A stretch of 64,000 nt of DNA from positions 2,176,501 through 2,240,500 of the forward strand of contig NZ_AP025732.1 of the NCBI RefSeq assembly GCF_023734775.1, read 5' to 3'. Shown piece after piece: positions 40,029-49,178 of this stretch. This stretch comes from Nostoc cf. commune SO-36 (GTDB taxonomy: Bacteria > Cyanobacteriota > Cyanobacteriia > Cyanobacteriales > Nostocaceae). A program made the position numbers and the translations under genes. The notes under the pieces were generated by a model, which saw nothing but the letters and a program-made list of their open reading frames with translations, was not told the DNA's origin and did not search any database. How positions within the stretch are numbered: the stretch's first letter is position 1; the number at the start of each line of letters is the position of its first letter.

Positions 40029-40999
40029 GACCTAAGTTAAATTACAGACTGGGGCTGCCGGCTGCAATAGCAAAAAAGGTAGAAAAAACTGGTCAAACAA
40101 GAGGTGCTGAAAAAGATACTGTCTATCAAAATCGTGTTAATCGAAACAGTACCGTTCTCATACCCATAAGTTCATGGAAAGCTGACATAATCTTGCCAGA
40201 AGGAGGTTTTGAAAACGGGTACATCGTTCTTGCGAATCCAGAAGAATACTTTTCTAATCATCCTCCAACTCCTCGCCGTAATTTACCAACAAACCTTACT
40301 CTTGGTGAAAACTTATTAGTTCTTTATGAAACAAGATATCACTGGAATCACTACCCTCCGAGTAAGTATAGTTGGGTAGCAGGAAATTCCCGAAAACCAC
40401 CTTTAGGAGGACAATACATTGCCCGTGTACCAGATACAACAAGTGATAATGACTGTATTGAAAGGCATGGATATGTAGATAAGGATACGGGCGGTCAAGG
40501 GGCGGGGATTCGTGTTTATGAGTATGCTTCCTCTAAAGAGATAGAAGCTACCAGATATCAGCTATCTTTTCTGGTTTGGCGAACCGAAGGCATTCTTGAT
40601 ATGGCTCGTGAAGAAGATATCCCAAATCCTGAAGAATGCAAAGCAAAAATTGAGGATAAATGTCGAGAAATGGGACTTGACGATCTTCAACTTCTTGAAA
40701 AAAACCGGATGCTTGATAACAAAGGACGTACAGTTTGCCCTCTTTGCCTAAAACCTATTTTAGCCAAGGAACTTGCCTACCGTGTTGAACAAGCAGAGGG
40801 CAGAAATGTCCCAGATTTAACAGTTACTACAGCCAATCTGTTTCATGTTAAAGAACTGAAAGCAGGCGTATATAACCATCGTCGTTACAATCTTGGTTGG
40901 GGACATCATCACTGTAATGCAGCTGCTAGAGACTGGGGTGTTCAGCTTACATTGGAATGGATGGAAGATATACTCCGAAATAATGGACGGATTAAATAA
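40025..40999 (+). CDS. Type II restriction endonuclease (HNH-like, BstXI-type candidate)
   Basis: This 324-residue protein overlaps the controller gene (GTG start at 40025). The C-terminal half has a metal-binding pair VCPLCLKPI and then LFHVKELKAG, YNHRRYNLGWGHHHCNAAARDW, a His/Asn/Cys pattern fitting a beta-beta-alpha-metal (HNH) nuclease. The N-terminal half (TVLIPISSWKADIILPEGGFENGYIVL) would recognise DNA. The sequence reminds me of the BstXI family, but I cannot confirm specificity. Its neighbours are a controller and a methyltransferase, so the restriction role is well supported. Confidence 0.82.
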   Translation: MRPKLNYRLGLPAAIAKKVEKTGQTRGAEKDTVYQNRVNRNSTVLIPISSWKADIILPEGGFENGYIVLANPEEYFSNHPPTPRRNLPTNLTLGENLLVLYETRYHWNHYPPSKYSWVAGNSRKPPLGGQYIARVPDTTSDNDCIERHGYVDKDTGGQGAGIRVYEYASSKEIEATRYQLSFLVWRTEGILDMAREEDIPNPEECKAKIEDKCREMGLDDLQLLEKNRMLDNKGRTVCPLCLKPILAKELAYRVEQAEGRNVPDLTVTTANLFHVKELKAGVYNHRRYNLGWGHHHCNAAARDWGVQLTLEWMEDILRNNGRIK

Positions 41000-41005
41000 T
41001 TTAAC

Positions 41006-42049
41006 TTACATGGCTTCGAGATTTGGTAGTAGCCGAAATAAAGGTTCTTGCTGCCAGTCAAACGCAGGTTTTTGAGGCTCTGGTAATAATTGAGATGGTT
41101 TTGAAAACCGTTGAGCTATTGTGTGACACAAACTTTCTTCAATTTCAATTAATATGGCTTTGCGTCCTAATATTTTGGCAGCTTGTCCAACAACTCCTGA
41201 GCCAGCGAAGGAATCTAGTACTACATCACCAGGGTATGAACTAGCTTTGATAATATGAGTAATTAAGTCTAGGGGTTTTTCTGCTGGGTGTTTACCAGGA
41301 TAAGGTTTAACTGTTGGGAATTCCCAGATATCTGTATATGATATATCGGCTGTTACATAAAACGGCCTAATAATTTTTTCGTAATCAGGTAGTGGCGGAA
41401 CTTGAGGACTTAATTTAGAAAACGCTGCTTTGAGTTTTTCGTATTGAATAGGATCTGGGATATTCCTACCAGTTTCCCAATTAGACACTGCACCACCATG
41501 ATTTACGCTGCCATATTCACCAATAGCTTCTGTGAGTTGAATTGTTGACAACCCTGCTGCTAATCTAGTTTTCTTGAGCAAGCTTCCAAAAGCAGTTTGG
41601 TTTTGTTCTTCTTTGGATGCTGACTCCGCAAAAATGATCCGCTCTGAATTTAGATACCAACTCCGCAAACTTTCTTTTTTTGTTTTCTGCTTCCATCCGT
41701 CATAACCTGGTTCATTAGGCTTCGTCCAAGTAATCGAGGATAGCACATTAAACCTTTCATCTAACAAAACCTCTACTTTGGCTGCCATTTTAAGAGAAGC
41801 GAAACAATAGAGAGAACCGTTTGGAGCTAAGACACGTTGCCATTGCTCTGCTATGGTGTCTAACCAGTTAAGGTAACTTTTGTCGGTTTTAAAGTCCCTG
41901 TCCCCAGTGATATTAGCTTTTTTGGTGGTATGGTAGGGTGGATCTGTAAGTATTAGGTTAACTGAATCATCGGGAAGTGATCGCAACACATTTAAGCAAT
42001 CTCCTTGATAAAGAGTAACTTCAGAGGATTCTAGGTAAATTGTCATCAC
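41006..42049 (-). CDS. Site-specific DNA methyltransferase with internal HTH
   Basis: This 347-residue amino-methyltransferase (N6-adenine or N4-cytosine) shows the catalytic LILTDPPYHTTKK near the N-terminus and the SAM-binding DVVLDSFAGSGVVGQAAKIL near the C-terminus, the beta-class order. Between them, about residues 145-210, lies an XRE-type HTH: SLLKKTRLAAGLSTIQLTEA and GGAVSNWETGRNIPDP. This extra domain is not part of the common methyltransferase fold and may regulate the gene. It is convergent with the nuclease gene, 6 bases apart. Confidence 0.92.
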   Translation of the reverse strand: MMTIYLESSEVTLYQGDCLNVLRSLPDDSVNLILTDPPYHTTKKANITGDRDFKTDKSYLNWLDTIAEQWQRVLAPNGSLYCFASLKMAAKVEVLLDERFNVLSSITWTKPNEPGYDGWKQKTKKESLRSWYLNSERIIFAESASKEEQNQTAFGSLLKKTRLAAGLSTIQLTEAIGEYGSVNHGGAVSNWETGRNIPDPIQYEKLKAAFSKLSPQVPPLPDYEKIIRPFYVTADISYTDIWEFPTVKPYPGKHPAEKPLDLITHIIKASSYPGDVVLDSFAGSGVVGQAAKILGRKAILIEIEESLCHTIAQRFSKPSQLLPEPQKPAFDWQQEPLFRLLPNLEAM

Positions 42050-42184
42050 TAAAACTAAAATCTGTTAGACCAATAACATAGCATCCCTGCACCGCTTCAC
42101 CCCTGCTTCCAAATAAGTTCTAAGTTCTCTTGCTTGATGTAACCGAACTGGAGAAAATATGGGGACACTCCAGAGAGGTGAGAA

Positions 42185-44002
42185 ATGCTCAATCATACAT
42201 ACACAGCTGATGTCTTAGTTGTCGGTGGGGGAACCGGAGGGACTGCGGCTGCTATCCAAGCGGCGCGACGAGGAGCCAAAACCATTTTGGTGAGTGAATT
42301 TTCTTGGTTGGGAGGAATGCTCACTTCGGCTGGGGTGTCTGTACCCGATGGCAACGAATTAGAAGCCTTTCAAACAGGGTTATGGGGTGCGTTTTTGCAG
42401 GAATTGCGACAACGACAGCCTGGAGGATTAGATAATAGCTGGGTAAGCTTTTTTAGTTACGATCCCCGCATTGGGGCAGAGATTTTTGCAGACTGGGTGC
42501 AGGAATTGCCCAATTTGCAGTGGATTTCTGGACAAGTACCAATAGAAGTGTTCCGTCAAGGTGATTTGATTACTGGTGTCCGCTTTGCTGATTTTGCTGT
42601 CACAGCCAAAATTATTCTCGACGCTACAGAATTGGGAGATTTATTGGCTTTAGCTGACATACCTTACCGTTGGGGTTGGGAATTGCAATCTGAGTGGGAA
42701 GAATCCAGCGCCCCAGTGGTTTTTAACTCTTTAACTCAGAAATATCCTGTGCAAGCGCCCACTTATGTAGTGATTATGCAAGACTTTGGTGAAGCGATTG
42801 CACCAGAAATTCCGGCTGCCCCTAACTATAATCCATCGCATTTTACAGGTGCTTGGGATGGCTATGGAGCAGAGACATTTTTAAATTATGGACGCTTACC
42901 TGGTGGTCTGTTTATGATTAATTGGCCAATCTGTGGCAATGACTACGGCCAAGGAGTAGGGCGGCTGATAGAGTCAGATGTATCCAGAGGTGAATTCATC
43001 CAAGAATCTCGCTGGCACAGCCAAAATTTTGCCCATTTTATCCAAAAACAGCTTGGTCGTCGCTATGGTTTAGCAGAAAAAGTATTTCCTCACGCCTCTA
43101 CAGCTTTTGCATTACATCCCTATTACCGGGAAAGCCGCCGCCTAGTGGGGCTAACTACTATCCGAGAACAGGATATTTTGCCAATTACTGGAGGTAGAGT
43201 TGCATCTATATTTAATGATGCGATCGCCCCTGGCGTTTGCGTTCGCGGAGCGTCTCCGACAGGAGAAGCGTTCGCCCTTGGCGTTTGCGAAGCAATCGCA
43301 GTTGGTAACTACGCCAATGACCATCATTATCCTGGTGTTCAATTCCCACTGCAACCAAAATCTATCCGTTGGGGGGGACGCTGGACTGGAACGCCCTTTA
43401 CAATTCCCTACAGTTCCCTGATTCCAACCACAACAGATGGTTTCTTGGTTTGTGAAAAAAATATCTCTGTCTCCCACATTGCCAATGGCGCCACCAGATT
43501 ACAACCTGTGGTTATGAACATTGGTCAAGCAGCAGGGATGGCAGCGGCGATATGTGTTGAATTAAACTGCCAGCCGAGGGATTTACCTGTTAGAACGGTG
43601 CAAACGGCTTTATTAGAAGATAATCGCTCAAAAGCGCTAATTATTCCTTTGTTTAATCTTCCCCCCAATCATTCGGATTGGCGGCACTGGCAACTGTATT
43701 ACTTAGATAGCCCACAAGCCTATCCAGTTAGTGGCGATTGCCCTGACTCTGCTTTTGACAAAGCATTAATTCAGGAAAGTAACTGTTTCCAAGGGATCTT
43801 TTACCGCTTGGAACAGCAGGAATACAGATTCACTGTCACCGCCCCAGCCGCATACCAAGGGCAAAGTTGGCAGCTTGTGACGTTGCGATCGCATATCGAC
43901 AAGCAATTACGCGCTTATCCCCACGAACAATTAGTTACATTGTGGGGTCGTCATAATCAGTTTGGTAATTGGTTATTAGTCGAAAATATAAACGGAGGCT
44001 AA
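42185..44002 (+). CDS. FAD-dependent oxidoreductase
   Basis: This 605-residue flavoprotein opens with the dinucleotide-binding motif ADVLVVGGGTGGTAAAIQAA and the FAD loop SEFSWLGGMLTSAG, as in the FAD_oxidored family (PF12831). A second FAD segment is QPVVMNIGQAAGMAAAICVE. A ribosome site (AGAGGTGAG) precedes the ATG. Residues about 348-364 (PGVCVRGASPTGEAFALG) are encoded by a 48-bp repeat insertion at 43225-43290 within the otherwise conserved IFNDAIA...VGNYANDHH stretch. The reaction is unknown. Confidence 0.85.
   Translation: MLNHTYTADVLVVGGGTGGTAAAIQAARRGAKTILVSEFSWLGGMLTSAGVSVPDGNELEAFQTGLWGAFLQELRQRQPGGLDNSWVSFFSYDPRIGAEIFADWVQELPNLQWISGQVPIEVFRQGDLITGVRFADFAVTAKIILDATELGDLLALADIPYRWGWELQSEWEESSAPVVFNSLTQKYPVQAPTYVVIMQDFGEAIAPEIPAAPNYNPSHFTGAWDGYGAETFLNYGRLPGGLFMINWPICGNDYGQGVGRLIESDVSRGEFIQESRWHSQNFAHFIQKQLGRRYGLAEKVFPHASTAFALHPYYRESRRLVGLTTIREQDILPITGGRVASIFNDAIAPGVCVRGASPTGEAFALGVCEAIAVGNYANDHHYPGVQFPLQPKSIRWGGRWTGTPFTIPYSSLIPTTTDGFLVCEKNISVSHIANGATRLQPVVMNIGQAAGMAAAICVELNCQPRDLPVRTVQTALLEDNRSKALIIPLFNLPPNHSDWRHWQLYYLDSPQAYPVSGDCPDSAFDKALIQESNCFQGIFYRLEQQEYRFTVTAPAAYQGQSWQLVTLRSHIDKQLRAYPHEQLVTLWGRHNQFGNWLLVENINGG
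43225..43290 (+). repeat. In-frame 48-bp repeat insertion in the FAD oxidoreductase
   Basis: CGCCCCTGGCGTTTGCG at 43225 recurs as CGCCCTTGGCGTTTGCG at 43273, exactly 48 bases on. Between them is a partial palindrome (GCGTTCGCGGAGCGTCTCC then GGAGAAGCGTTCG) of the kind scattered between Nostoc genes. The frame is kept. Confidence 0.75.
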
Positions 44003-44046
44003 GAAGAGTTTATTTTCAGTAAAACAGAATACTTTTTGATGAATTG

Positions 44047-44074
44047 TCCGGATATTAATCAAAAAGCTAAGTAT
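44047..44074 (+). promoter_or_regulatory. DIF-type (HetR-dependent) promoter of patX
   Basis: TCCGGA at 44047-44052 is followed after 15 bases by a -10-like TAAGTAT at 44068-44074. TCCGGA near -35 is the shared element of promoters induced in differentiating cells in a HetR-dependent way. The match and spacing are seen; activity is inferred. Confidence 0.65.
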
Positions 44075-44109
44075 CAGTGAAGTGGAGAGTTCCAAAATAG
44101 ACATCTGCT

Positions 44110-44337
44110 ATGCGTGCTGCCATTTCACTTTTAGTCTCGAGTCTGGCGTTCGGCCCCTTAGCTTTTAACTGCCAAGCAATGGTCAATCACTTATCAACTG
44201 GGCTGCCTTCCACGCCTGCTTCGGAACAGTGGCTCTCGGCGGCATCTGAACAAGCTTCAGATGATGCGCCACGTCATCGCGGTAGTGGGCGCAGAGAAGT
44301 GACACAAAAATTCGTAAATATCTATGTTGTGGTTTAA
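44110..44337 (+). CDS. patX: PatX, RGSGR-containing heterocyst-inhibition peptide precursor
   Basis: The product has 75 residues. The N-terminus MRAAISLLVSSLAFGPLAFNC is a signal-like hydrophobic segment. A Ser/Ala/Pro-rich stretch follows (PSTPASEQWLSAASEQASDD), then APRHRGSGRREVTQ. HRGSGR contains the pentapeptide that binds HetR and stops differentiation. This layout is that of PatX, a family found in nearly all heterocystous cyanobacteria; PatS is shorter and lacks the signal segment. gifA and glnA lie close by, as in Anabaena. A TCCGGA promoter stands upstream. The processed form is probably exported or passed between cells. Why 13 residues follow the motif is not clear. Confidence 0.85.
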   Translation: MRAAISLLVSSLAFGPLAFNCQAMVNHLSTGLPSTPASEQWLSAASEQASDDAPRHRGSGRREVTQKFVNIYVVV

Positions 44338-45211
44338 CTACCGTCGGGTAATGCCTCTTTTCCTAAAGGAACAGAATTACCAGAAAACACGATATTGTGC
44401 TAACATCTTGAACACAGCTTTTCTGGCAGAGATATATACAGTTGACACACTAAAATCTTCAGCGATCGCTTAGTATTTCAACTGCAAGCTTTGTATATAT
44501 AGTTGGCATCAATCCTGCCGATCAAAACGCAAATCAAATTAAGTGCCTTGATCAACAGCATTACCAACTCCTCAAAAGCTACACAACTATTGCTCATATT
44601 CCTGAAAAGCTCTGTGTCTTAATCTTCAACGGTTCTAGAAATAGATGTTACTTAGACTATCAGTCAATCTAAAGCACATCTAATTCAGACATTTTGCTTG
44701 TTGAGGAAACAGTCTTAAGGCAACTACAGCGCTTCCCGCTATTATGCAATACAGTTTTTCTTATTGCCTCTCTCCTAACATAGCTTTTAGCTTTGAGGAT
44801 GTACCTCATAGCTGCCGGAAGTGCTGTATTACTTTATTGCCCAATAGGTTTTGTTCTCATGCATTCAGTAGCTGGTTATCTAGATAACAAGTAATCGATC
44901 TTCGCTCCGACGTTTGTTTAGCGTCCTTTGCCGAAGCATAAAATCTCTTTCGTTTCATCTGAGCTTTTCTAACGCATGGATTTGCACAAGTAGTATAGGT
45001 TTATTGCATTTGCCAAAAAATCTTACTATTCCTGAGCTACTCTTGCCCCCTGGTTGATTCTCCTCGCAAATGGCTCCCGACAAAATAAATATTAAGAAAG
45101 ATCGCGCTAGATCATCTTACTTATTTTAATTCTACACCCAAGGGCAGATGCAAAATTTTGCATTTGCCCTTTTTAGGTAAAGTTTATTTAAAGAAAATGT
45201 TTGAGAAGGTT
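44338..45211. other. Gap after patX, possibly hosting a transcript end
   Basis: No protein gene is seen in 874 bases. A plus-strand terminator at 45140-45171 closes the region, so either patX has a long 3' tail or a small RNA ends there. No known RNA family was recognised. Confidence 0.5.
45140..45171 (+). terminator. Plus-strand terminator without an obvious gene
   Basis: AAGGGCAGATGCAAAA pairs with TTTTGCATTTGCCCTT (one G-T pair) and is followed by TTT on the plus strand only. On the minus strand it is followed by GGGTGTAG, so it points away from the methyltransferase gene. Confidence 0.7.
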
Positions 45212-46270
45212 TTATGCTGGCTTATGAGCAATGAAATACTTGCTCATAAAATGGACTTGCATCTCAATATTCTCAAAGCCTACTCTCTGTAAACGTTCTA
45301 GCAAGTTATCAGTGGTGTAATGCTTGTAATAGGGTTCATGGAAAGCTTCAGGGAAAAAATCCATCATATATTCCAACTCAGGTGAATCACTCAACTGAAT
45401 TGAGTCACAGATAATAAAGACTCCGCCTGGTTTTGTTACCCGGTAGGATTGCTCAATCACTGTCTGACGTACAGATGCTGGTAACTCATGGAAGAGAAAA
45501 ACAGAAGTTACAGCATGAAAATAGTTATCTAAATAGGGTAACTCTTCGGCATTGGCTTGTAAAAGTTGCGGCAGTTCTCCTGGAATTTGGGATAGTAGTT
45601 CATTCGCTTTACGCAAATAAGCTGGTGACAAATCTGTGCCAAACAGGGATGCTTGCGGCAAGGCTGCCCGAATCAACTTCAAAGTCCGCCCAGTTCCACA
45701 AGCTACATCTAAAATACGGGCTTGCCGTGGTGCAACCGAATCAATTGCTTTCAGCCCTTGCTTGAGGGGAGCAAGAATCCGCCGCCGCATCGCATCAGCT
45801 GCCCCACCAAAAAGAATTTCTACTTGTAAGTCATATAAATTGGCTGACAACTCACTCAAATAGCCATTGCTTTGGTGATGGAAGTTCTGCACGTAGTAGC
45901 TGGGATAACCATCTGTGTTAATTTCGGGCGAAAAATCTTGGTAATTCTGTTGCTTAACCCGCTCCCACATTTGAGGGAAATCTAGCCATACCAACGGATA
46001 GTAGCGGAAAAAGTCATCCCAAGGGTTGTCAAACAGCAAATTTTCCGGGTATACACCTTTTTGGGCATCTTGCCAGTCTGTTTCTAGCAACTGATCCAAT
46101 CTCTGTTGAAGTTTCAGTAAAAGCTCATTCGGGATGGGTTTGGTCTTTTGTTCAAGTGTCGGATATATCAGGTTCCTCAACCGTGAACTTAATATTTTGT
46201 GAGCCAGACCAAAGTAATTTTTGCTCTGCTGAAAGGTTTGATAAGTCAGCTTAGTTAAACTCTCAGGCAT
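45212..46270 (-). CDS. Class I SAM-dependent methyltransferase
   Basis: This 352-residue protein has an N-terminal helical part of about 180 residues (DNPWDDFFRYYPLVWLDFPQ) and a C-terminal methyltransferase fold: ARILDVACGTGRTLKLIRAA, LFGTDLSPAYLRKA, VTSVFLFHELPASVR and KPGGVFIICDS. The family is conserved in cyanobacteria. It resembles the ubiquinone/menaquinone (UbiE-like) methyltransferases, but the substrate is unknown. It is divergent from gifA. Confidence 0.88.
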   Translation of the reverse strand: MPESLTKLTYQTFQQSKNYFGLAHKILSSRLRNLIYPTLEQKTKPIPNELLLKLQQRLDQLLETDWQDAQKGVYPENLLFDNPWDDFFRYYPLVWLDFPQMWERVKQQNYQDFSPEINTDGYPSYYVQNFHHQSNGYLSELSANLYDLQVEILFGGAADAMRRRILAPLKQGLKAIDSVAPRQARILDVACGTGRTLKLIRAALPQASLFGTDLSPAYLRKANELLSQIPGELPQLLQANAEELPYLDNYFHAVTSVFLFHELPASVRQTVIEQSYRVTKPGGVFIICDSIQLSDSPELEYMMDFFPEAFHEPYYKHYTTDNLLERLQRVGFENIEMQVHFMSKYFIAHKPA

Positions 46271-46478
46271 AAAAATAGCTCAAGTTTTGATTTTTTACTT
46301 ATTATGTAAATAATTGTAACGAAAAAATTATCTACTGTTGGAAAGCTAAAGCTCTCAGGTGAGACAAATCTGAAGCCAGATGGTTTTAGCCATCAAAGGT
46401 AGATTAGGAAAGATTTTTCCAGCTTTGGGAAAAAATACCTACTATTGTCAGGAAAAACAAATATAAATTTTGTAAAAA

Positions 46479-46492
46479 GTAGCCTATGTTAC
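46479..46492 (+). promoter_or_regulatory. NtcA box of gifA, repressor position
   Basis: GTAGCCTATGTTAC fits GTA-N8-TAC exactly. The -10-like TATACT at 46504-46509 is only 11 bases away, nearer than the 22-23 used for activation. NtcA bound here would block polymerase, in line with the known repression of gif genes by NtcA under nitrogen shortage. Confidence 0.75.
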
Positions 46493-46564
46493 AGAATTTT
46501 CGCTATACTAGTTTTGTGAGGAACAAATAAATTATATATTCACAAAATAGAGAGGACTATGGTT

Positions 46565-46765
46565 ATGTCTATCGCAGATAAATCTCGTGCGTTGATGGTA
46601 CGTGAACATCAGCAAGTTAAAAATCGCCAACAATCAATGCTGATGCGGGCTGCACAAGAACTTGGACTTCCTGAAGAAGTATCTCACTACTGGAACCCAA
46701 TTCAAGGGAAGGTAGATGCTAGTAGTCGGATGATTTATGGCCCCAGCCACGCTTCCATGAGCTAA
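46565..46765 (+). CDS. gifA: Glutamine synthetase inactivating factor IF7
   Basis: The product is 66 residues from ATG 46565 (an ATG at 46559 is possible; GAGAGG stands 3-9 bases ahead). It reads MSIADKSRALMVREHQQVKN and RQQSMLMRAAQELG, with the basic Arg/Lys residues that contact glutamine synthetase, and ends YGPSHASMS. This matches GifA, which binds and inactivates glutamine synthetase when ammonium is plentiful. It is convergent with glnA, its target, as in Anabaena. An inverted repeat (TTTTGTGA with TCACAAAA, 46512-46548) covers the leader and may fold in the mRNA. Confidence 0.92.
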   Translation: MSIADKSRALMVREHQQVKNRQQSMLMRAAQELGLPEEVSHYWNPIQGKVDASSRMIYGPSHASMS

Positions 46766-46829
46766 GTTTCAGAAGTCATAAGTTGGATTTTTTGATTGAA
46801 TGTTTCAACTGACAACTTTGGAAAAAAAA

Positions 46830-46852
46830 GCCACCCTCTAATTTAGGGTGGC
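46830..46852 (-). terminator. Terminator of glnA
   Basis: GCCACCCT pairs with AGGGTGGC, and the minus strand continues with eight T residues. It lies 37 bases after the glnA stop and also separates it from convergent gifA. Confidence 0.9.
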
Positions 46853-46888
46853 AAAATTTATTACTTTTTAGTTAGATACGACTCTTCA

Positions 46889-48310
46889 TTAAGCATCGTA
46901 ATACAGGTAAAACTCGTAAGGATGAGGACGCAGCTGTAACTGCTTGGTTTCGTTAAGCTTGTAGTCAATCCAATTTTCGATAAAGTCTTCCGTGAAAACG
47001 CCTGATTCGGTCAAGAAAGCGTGATCGTTTTCTAGTGCTTGCAATGCCAGTTCTAAAGAACTTGGAGTTGAGGGAACCTTTGCAAGCTCCTCTGGAGAGA
47101 GTTCATAGATATTCTTATCTAAGGGTTCACCAGGATGGATTTTGTTTTTGATGCCATCGATACCAGCACAAAGCATTGCAGCAAATGCTAAGTAAGGGTT
47201 AGATGTAGCATCTGGACAACGGAATTCCAAACGTTTAGCTTTGGGGTTCTTACCAGATAGAGGAATACGGATAGAAGCAGAACGGTTCCCTTCAGAGTAA
47301 GCCAAGTTCACTGGAGCTTCATAACCAGGTACTAGGCGCTTGTATGAGTTGGTGCTGGGGTTGGTAATTGCCAACAGCGCTGGTGCGTGTTTGAGAAGAC
47401 CACCAATGTAGTACAACGCCATATCGCTCAAGCCAGCATACTTATCACCTGCAAACAGAGGTTTGCCATCTCTCCAGATGGACTGGTGACAGTGCATTCC
47501 TGAACCGTTATCGCCAAAAATCGGTTTTGGCATGAAGGTGACGGTTTTACCGTATTTGTTAGCAACGTTCTTGATGACATATTTGTAAATCATCAACCAG
47601 TCAGCCGCTTCGATCAATTTACCAAAACGGAAACCTAGTTCGCACTGACCACCAGTAGCAACTTCGTGGTGATGCTTTTCAATGGGCACACCTAATTCTG
47701 CCATTGTCAACAGCATCTCTGTACGGATATCTTGGAAAGAATCCGTTGGTGCAACTGGGAAGTAACCTTCTTTGAAGCGTGGTTTGTAACCCAAGTTGGG
47801 TTTTGCATCTGTACCGGCTTTACCAGAATTCCAAGCACCTTCTTCGGAGTCTAAGAAGTAGTAGCCTTCGTTAGCATTTTGGGCAAACCTAGCACTATCA
47901 AAAATAAAGAACTCAGCTTCAGGGCCAAAGAAGGCTGTATCACCAATGCCACTGGCAACCAAGTAATCTATTGCTTTTTGGGCAATAACGCGTGGGCAAC
48001 GGTTGTACGGTTCACCCGTGCGGGGGTCTTTAATACTACAAATTATACTTAGTGTTGGCACTTCCATGAATGGGTCGATCCAAGCAGTGTTGGGGTCGAG
48101 TACCATTGTCATGTCCGATTCGTTGATCGCTTTCCAACCTCGAATGCTGGAACCGTCAAAAGGTACGCCATCAGTGAACGCAGTCTCATCGATTTGGTTT
48201 TGGTACAGTGTGAGGTGCTGCCAAGTCCCTACTGTGTCGATGAATTTGAGATCAATCAGTTGAATTTTTTCATCTTGAATTCTCTTCAAGAGTTCTTGTG
48301 GTGTTGTCAT
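46889..48310 (-). CDS. glnA: Type I glutamine synthetase
   Basis: This 473-residue dodecameric enzyme makes glutamine from glutamate and ammonium. Signatures: [17 protein letters not shown] near residue 50, [10 protein letters not shown], the ATP-binding [18 protein letters not shown] and NRSASIRIP. Ammonia leaves heterocysts as glutamine through this enzyme. Activity is curbed by GifA encoded next door. A perfect NtcA box with a correctly spaced -10 lies upstream. The length is normal and there is no lesion. Confidence 0.98.
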   Translation of the reverse strand: MTTPQELLKRIQDEKIQLIDLKFIDTVGTWQHLTLYQNQIDETAFTDGVPFDGSSIRGWKAINESDMTMVLDPNTAWIDPFMEVPTLSIICSIKDPRTGEPYNRCPRVIAQKAIDYLVASGIGDTAFFGPEAEFFIFDSARFAQNANEGYYFLDSEEGAWNSGKAGTDAKPNLGYKPRFKEGYFPVAPTDSFQDIRTEMLLTMAELGVPIEKHHHEVATGGQCELGFRFGKLIEAADWLMIYKYVIKNVANKYGKTVTFMPKPIFGDNGSGMHCHQSIWRDGKPLFAGDKYAGLSDMALYYIGGLLKHAPALLAITNPSTNSYKRLVPGYEAPVNLAYSEGNRSASIRIPLSGKNPKAKRLEFRCPDATSNPYLAFAAMLCAGIDGIKNKIHPGEPLDKNIYELSPEELAKVPSTPSSLELALQALENDHAFLTESGVFTEDFIENWIDYKLNETKQLQLRPHPYEFYLYYDA

Positions 48311-48435
48311 TGTTACTCCTTCTCTACCAATTTCCTAAAGTCAACCAGAATCTTACATTGCATCCTAACCGTGCTGATCTCAATCAGGCCGTGACACACC
48401 AGAAATATCTTAAATACTAGACATTAGCGAATTTT

Positions 48436-48449
48436 GTAGCTTATGTTAC
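48436..48449 (-). promoter_or_regulatory. NtcA-activated promoter of glnA
   Basis: The box reads TGTAACATAAGCTACA on the minus strand, an exact GTA-N8-TAC with TGT/ACA flanks. A -10 element TAAGAT (TA-N3-T) follows exactly 23 bases later at 48412-48407, the standard class II spacing. The start codon is about 100 bases further. Confidence 0.9.
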
Positions 48450-48667
48450 AGATATCTAGATTATCAGGTTATATTAACCTTTCGGGGATCATCTGTACAA
48501 AACTGGAAAGTTCATCATATAGGGGTCAACTTTGGCATAGAATCCTTAAATAGTGGATAGATTGTTTTTGTGCCGAATCTATTTTAAATAGCACAAAAAT
48601 TTACTGGTGCATAAGTGCAGCCAAATAAATATCAAACCATAAATAGCAAGGATTGGGAGAAAAAAGA

Positions 48668-49178
48668 ATGCGCGATGCGGTAACAAGTTTAATTAAGAAT
48701 TATGACTTAGCTGGTCGGTATTTTGACCGGAATGCGATCGATAGCCTAAAGTCTTACTTTGACAGTGGTACAGTCCGAGTACAAGCGGCGGCGGCGATAA
48801 ATTCTAATGCGGCTGCACTTGTCAAGCAAGCTGGTTTAAAGTTATTTGAAGAACTGCCAGAATTGATTCGCCCCGGTGGAAATGCTTATACAACTCGTCG
48901 TTATGCAGCTTGTCTGCGCGATATGGACTACTACTTGCGCTACGCTACTTATGCGTTAGTTGCTGGGAACACCAATGTATTAGATGAGCGTGTGCTACAA
49001 GGGCTACGGGAAACTTACAATTCTTTAGGAGTACCTATTGGGCCTACAGTTCGTGGTGTCCAAATTCTTAAGGATCTGATTAAGGAACAAGTGGCAGCAG
49101 CAGGTGTGGTTAATACTGCTTTTGTGGATGAACTCTTTTGATCACATCACACGCGAGTTAAGCGAACAGGATATTTAG
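48668..49178 (+). CDS. apcF: Allophycocyanin beta-18 subunit, C-terminal frameshift
   Basis: This is a phycobilisome core protein beginning MRDAVTSLIKNYDLAGRYFD. The bilin-binding Cys is in RRYAACLRDMDYYLRYATYA. I start at ATG 48668 (GGGAGA 8 bases ahead). As given, the frame stops at 49141 after VDELF. Removing one T from the run at 49136-49139 restores DHITRELSEQDI with TAG at 49178, giving 169 residues, the ApcF length. ApcF helps pass energy from the core to photosystem II. Confidence 0.93.
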
